Part shown: positions 62,001-64,000 of the stretch, in pieces
Position numbering within the stretch: the stretch's first letter is position 1
Layout of the letters: each line of letters opens with the position of its first letter
NCBI RefSeq assembly: GCF_036373705.1
Contig: NC_089858.1
Location: 36,853,137 to 36,917,136 of the forward strand
Source: Amia ocellicauda
Taxonomy: Eukaryota > Chordata > Actinopteri > Amiiformes > Amiidae
DNA: 64,000 nt
Direction: 5' to 3'
Program-made: the position numbers and the translations under genes
The notes under the pieces: model-generated
The model's input: the letters and a program-made list of their open reading frames with translations, nothing else
Database searches by the model: none
What the model was told of the DNA's origin: nothing

Positions 62001-64000
62001 CCAAAGGTAGTGCTCATACTGCACAATGTGTATTGAAAGCCGTGGAGGCAATCATGCAACATTTTTATACAATCACGTCATTTAGAGCTTCCCTGTGAGT
62101 ATCTAGAAGTCTGATGTCTATTGTATTGTATTATTGCACTTTGTATTGCTCTTATATTTTGTAAGTTGCCCTGGACAAGCATGTCTGCTAAGAAATACAT
62201 AATAATTGTGACAATCCATTCACCTTTATTAGCAAAAGCTATGCAGTGCTGTGATGAGATGTTCAGAAAACAGGGCTGAATACAAGGCAGTGTGCCTAGG
62301 AATATCCAAGGAGTTTCAAAGGAGATTGACTGTTTTTGTAATAAAATCAGTATGTGCCTGAATGTGTGCTGCACTTTATATTTGTTCAAGTTATTTAAAA
62401 GGAAATTGTATTTCTGAAAGAAAAAAAAAAAAAAAAAAAAAAACATACTCAAAAATACAATTTCCTTGTCAAGCACATACCAGATCCATCGCAGTTCTGC
62501 ACAAATCCCTGTAGTGCATCTGTAGTGCATCCTTCCAGGTGTGTTGTTGAACTTTTCAATACATGTCACAGAGCAAGCCGGTGATGGCACAGGTTTTGAT
62601 AGATTGAGTTTTAGTTCATTTTACTGTTCATTGTTTATTATTATAGCGTTCCAGTGTATTATTTTAATCAGCATTTCTATGTATTATTATTTTCATATGT
62701 GAGTTCTAGTCTATTGTGTATTTGTGTTTTAAGTGTTTTGTTTATTATGTTTATTTGCATTTTAGTGTATTATTACAAAAGGTCATTATTATTATAAACT
62801 AATATTGTAAGCTAAAAAGCTATATATTTTGCATTTTGCATTGTTTGTTAAAAAAAAAAAAAATTGTTTCAATCTCATTATTGAACGCATGAAAAACGTT
62901 TTGTTTATTTTTATGTATTTCATTCATCATATATTTACATTTTAAAGCACAGGTTAATCTGCTGGTTTGAGTTTACAAATGCATCTACAACACTGGCATA
63001 ATCCTGGCGCTGCTGCTGTTCCTCCTCACAGGCCAAGTACCTGACCAAGAAGACGCAGGCAGGCAGCGTGGAGGCCATCCGCATATTGGACGAGATCCTT
63101 GTGCAGCTTGTGGTAAGGAACCTTCTCAGATTGTCCATTTAACTGACCACAGTCCATGTGATCTCTGTATCTCTCACTCTCGCACTTTCTTTTGCCGTCT
63201 ATGTTCCTGCCTAAAATTAACACCTGTCCCTTTGTTTACTCCAGGCCTCGGTGCCTGTGGACCTCATGCCAGGAGAATATGACCCCACCAACTACACCCT
63301 CCCCCAGCAGCCTTTGCACCGCTGCATGTTCCCCCTGTCCACAGCCTACCCCACCCTGCAGCTCGTCAGTAACCCCTTCCAGGCCGAAATCGACGGGATC
63401 CGGTGAGTGAAAGGGGAAAGATGGCAGGCAGCAAACAGGCCTACTTATTTTATTTGTATTTTTGTGTATTAAAATAGGAGCCACTGTGTTCCACAATCCA
63501 AGCAGGCATCTGCAGGTCACCCCCTGGGGTCCTGAAATGTTTAAGAACCCAACTACATGGGAAGCCTAAATAGAGAATCTCGCTGTGTAGCGTGGAAACA
63601 TGCACCGCTCCTCTCAAGTGCGTCCTTGCAGCCCTGTGTCTGAACGCTGGCCCTCCTGCTGTGTCTCAGGTTCCTGGGTACTGCGGGCCAGAACGTGAAA
63701 GACATCTGCAGGTACAGCAGCCAGGACGACCACCTGGACATCCTGGAGAACACGCTGCGACTCCGCCACCTGGCACCCACTGCCCCTGACACGCTGGGTA
63801 AGGAGAAGGGCAAGTTGAGATTGATATGGGGCCCAATGAGAGCTGAAGAGTCTTGAAAATGTAGTCTTGGTTGACCTTGACCCTTTTTTTTTTTTTTTTT
63901 TTCCCTCTCCCCTTTTAAAGGCTGCTACCCCTTCTACCAGAGTGACCCCTTCATTCTCCAGGAGTGTCCCGACATCTATTTCTGTGGCAACGCTCCTTCC
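59084..64000 (+). CDS. pold2: DNA polymerase delta subunit 2, 3' end beyond window
   Basis: POLD2 is the B-subunit scaffold of replicative DNA polymerase delta, joining the catalytic subunit to POLD3. Exons are 59,084-59,300, 59,835-59,956, 60,107-60,230, 60,943-61,057, 61,539-61,737, 63,032-63,112, 63,245-63,402, 63,670-63,797 and 63,921 onward, giving 408 residues up to the window edge. The N-terminus starts [15 protein letters not shown]. The OB-fold region includes '[20 protein letters not shown]' and '[20 protein letters not shown]'. The catalytically inactive phosphodiesterase-like domain includes '[12 protein letters not shown]', 'LLAGNLL' and '[17 protein letters not shown]'. Relative to the roughly 469-residue human protein, about the last 55-60 residues are missing. 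The intron after 60,230 has a GC donor instead of GT. Confidence 0.96.
61092..61487. mobile_element. Deleted Tc1/mariner-like (ISRm11-type) element
   Basis: The right end 'TTGGAATTGGGGTTGTA' is the reverse complement of TACAACCCCAATTCCAA, a familiar fish transposon terminus. The left part starts AAGTTGGGACAG followed by 'AATGCTAATAAAAAC', and a second AAGTTGGGACAGGGGCAA lies at about 61,257. A truncated 5' transposase region ('AGCAAGAATGGGTCGAGG') follows. About 400 bp remain of an element normally longer than 1 kb, and the left outer end is missing. Confidence 0.7.
62110..62205 (+). mobile_element. SINE 3'-tail fragment in a pold2 intron
   Basis: TAAGTTGCCCTGGACAAGCA followed by TGTCTGCTAAGAAATACATA is the conserved fish SINE tail. 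The tRNA-like head is not recognisable. Confidence 0.65.
62399..62467. repeat. Inverted repeat flanking a poly(A) tract
   Basis: AAGGAAATTGTATTT (62,399-62,413) and AAATACAATTTCCTT (62,453-62,467) are perfect reverse complements around a loop that holds a run of 24 A (62,420-62,443). It is located in a pold2 intron. Confidence 0.85.

Overview
This is a window of animal nuclear DNA, almost certainly from a ray-finned fish. Coding sequence is split into short exons with GT-AG introns. The genes match vertebrate YKT6, glucokinase, atrial myosin light chain MYL7 and POLD2. The interspersed repeats (several Tc1/mariner elements, a CR1-type LINE, tRNA- and 5S-related SINEs, many CA/GT microsatellites) are typical of fish. 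I cannot name the species. The order YKT6 - GCK - MYL7 - POLD2, with YKT6 divergent from the other three, is the conserved vertebrate block found on human 7p13.

Layout. 1-11.2 kb: no recognised complete gene; it holds a dead CR1 LINE (3.06-4.38 kb), a CpG-rich promoter-like patch (5.15-5.48 kb) with one candidate minus-strand first exon, and probably the YKT6 3' UTR. 11.2-19.7 kb: ykt6 on the minus strand, seven coding exons rebuilt to a full 198-aa SNARE, with two broken Tc1 transposons in its introns. 19.7-24 kb: repeats, including a 5S-derived SINE and a Tc1 fragment. 24.06-25.90 kb: a large inverted repeat (arms about 670 bp). 25.99-34.86 kb: a nine-exon minus-strand gene whose N-terminus resembles FSIP2 (sperm fibrous sheath) and whose last exon is a 4.3-kb in-frame minisatellite encoding about 1,420 residues of Ser/Thr-Pro repeats. 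37.2 kb: a likely upstream (neuroendocrine-type) first exon of gck. 42.7-44.2 kb: another Tc1. 44.9-50.9 kb: gck with ten coding exons. 53.2-55.8 kb: myl7, seven coding exons. 58.0-64.0 kb: pold2, running off the window end.

The conserved genes are housekeeping or tissue genes that share a neighbourhood rather than a pathway: a vesicle-fusion SNARE, the glucose-sensing hexokinase, a heart myosin light chain and a DNA polymerase delta subunit. The FSIP2-like gene is the unusual member. It has an RFX-type X-box half site about 100 bp before its start codon, as ciliary genes often do. Its tail is dense in proline-directed phosphorylation sites, and its predicted 3' UTR would carry the long inverted repeat. 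It is the best candidate in this window for something undescribed.
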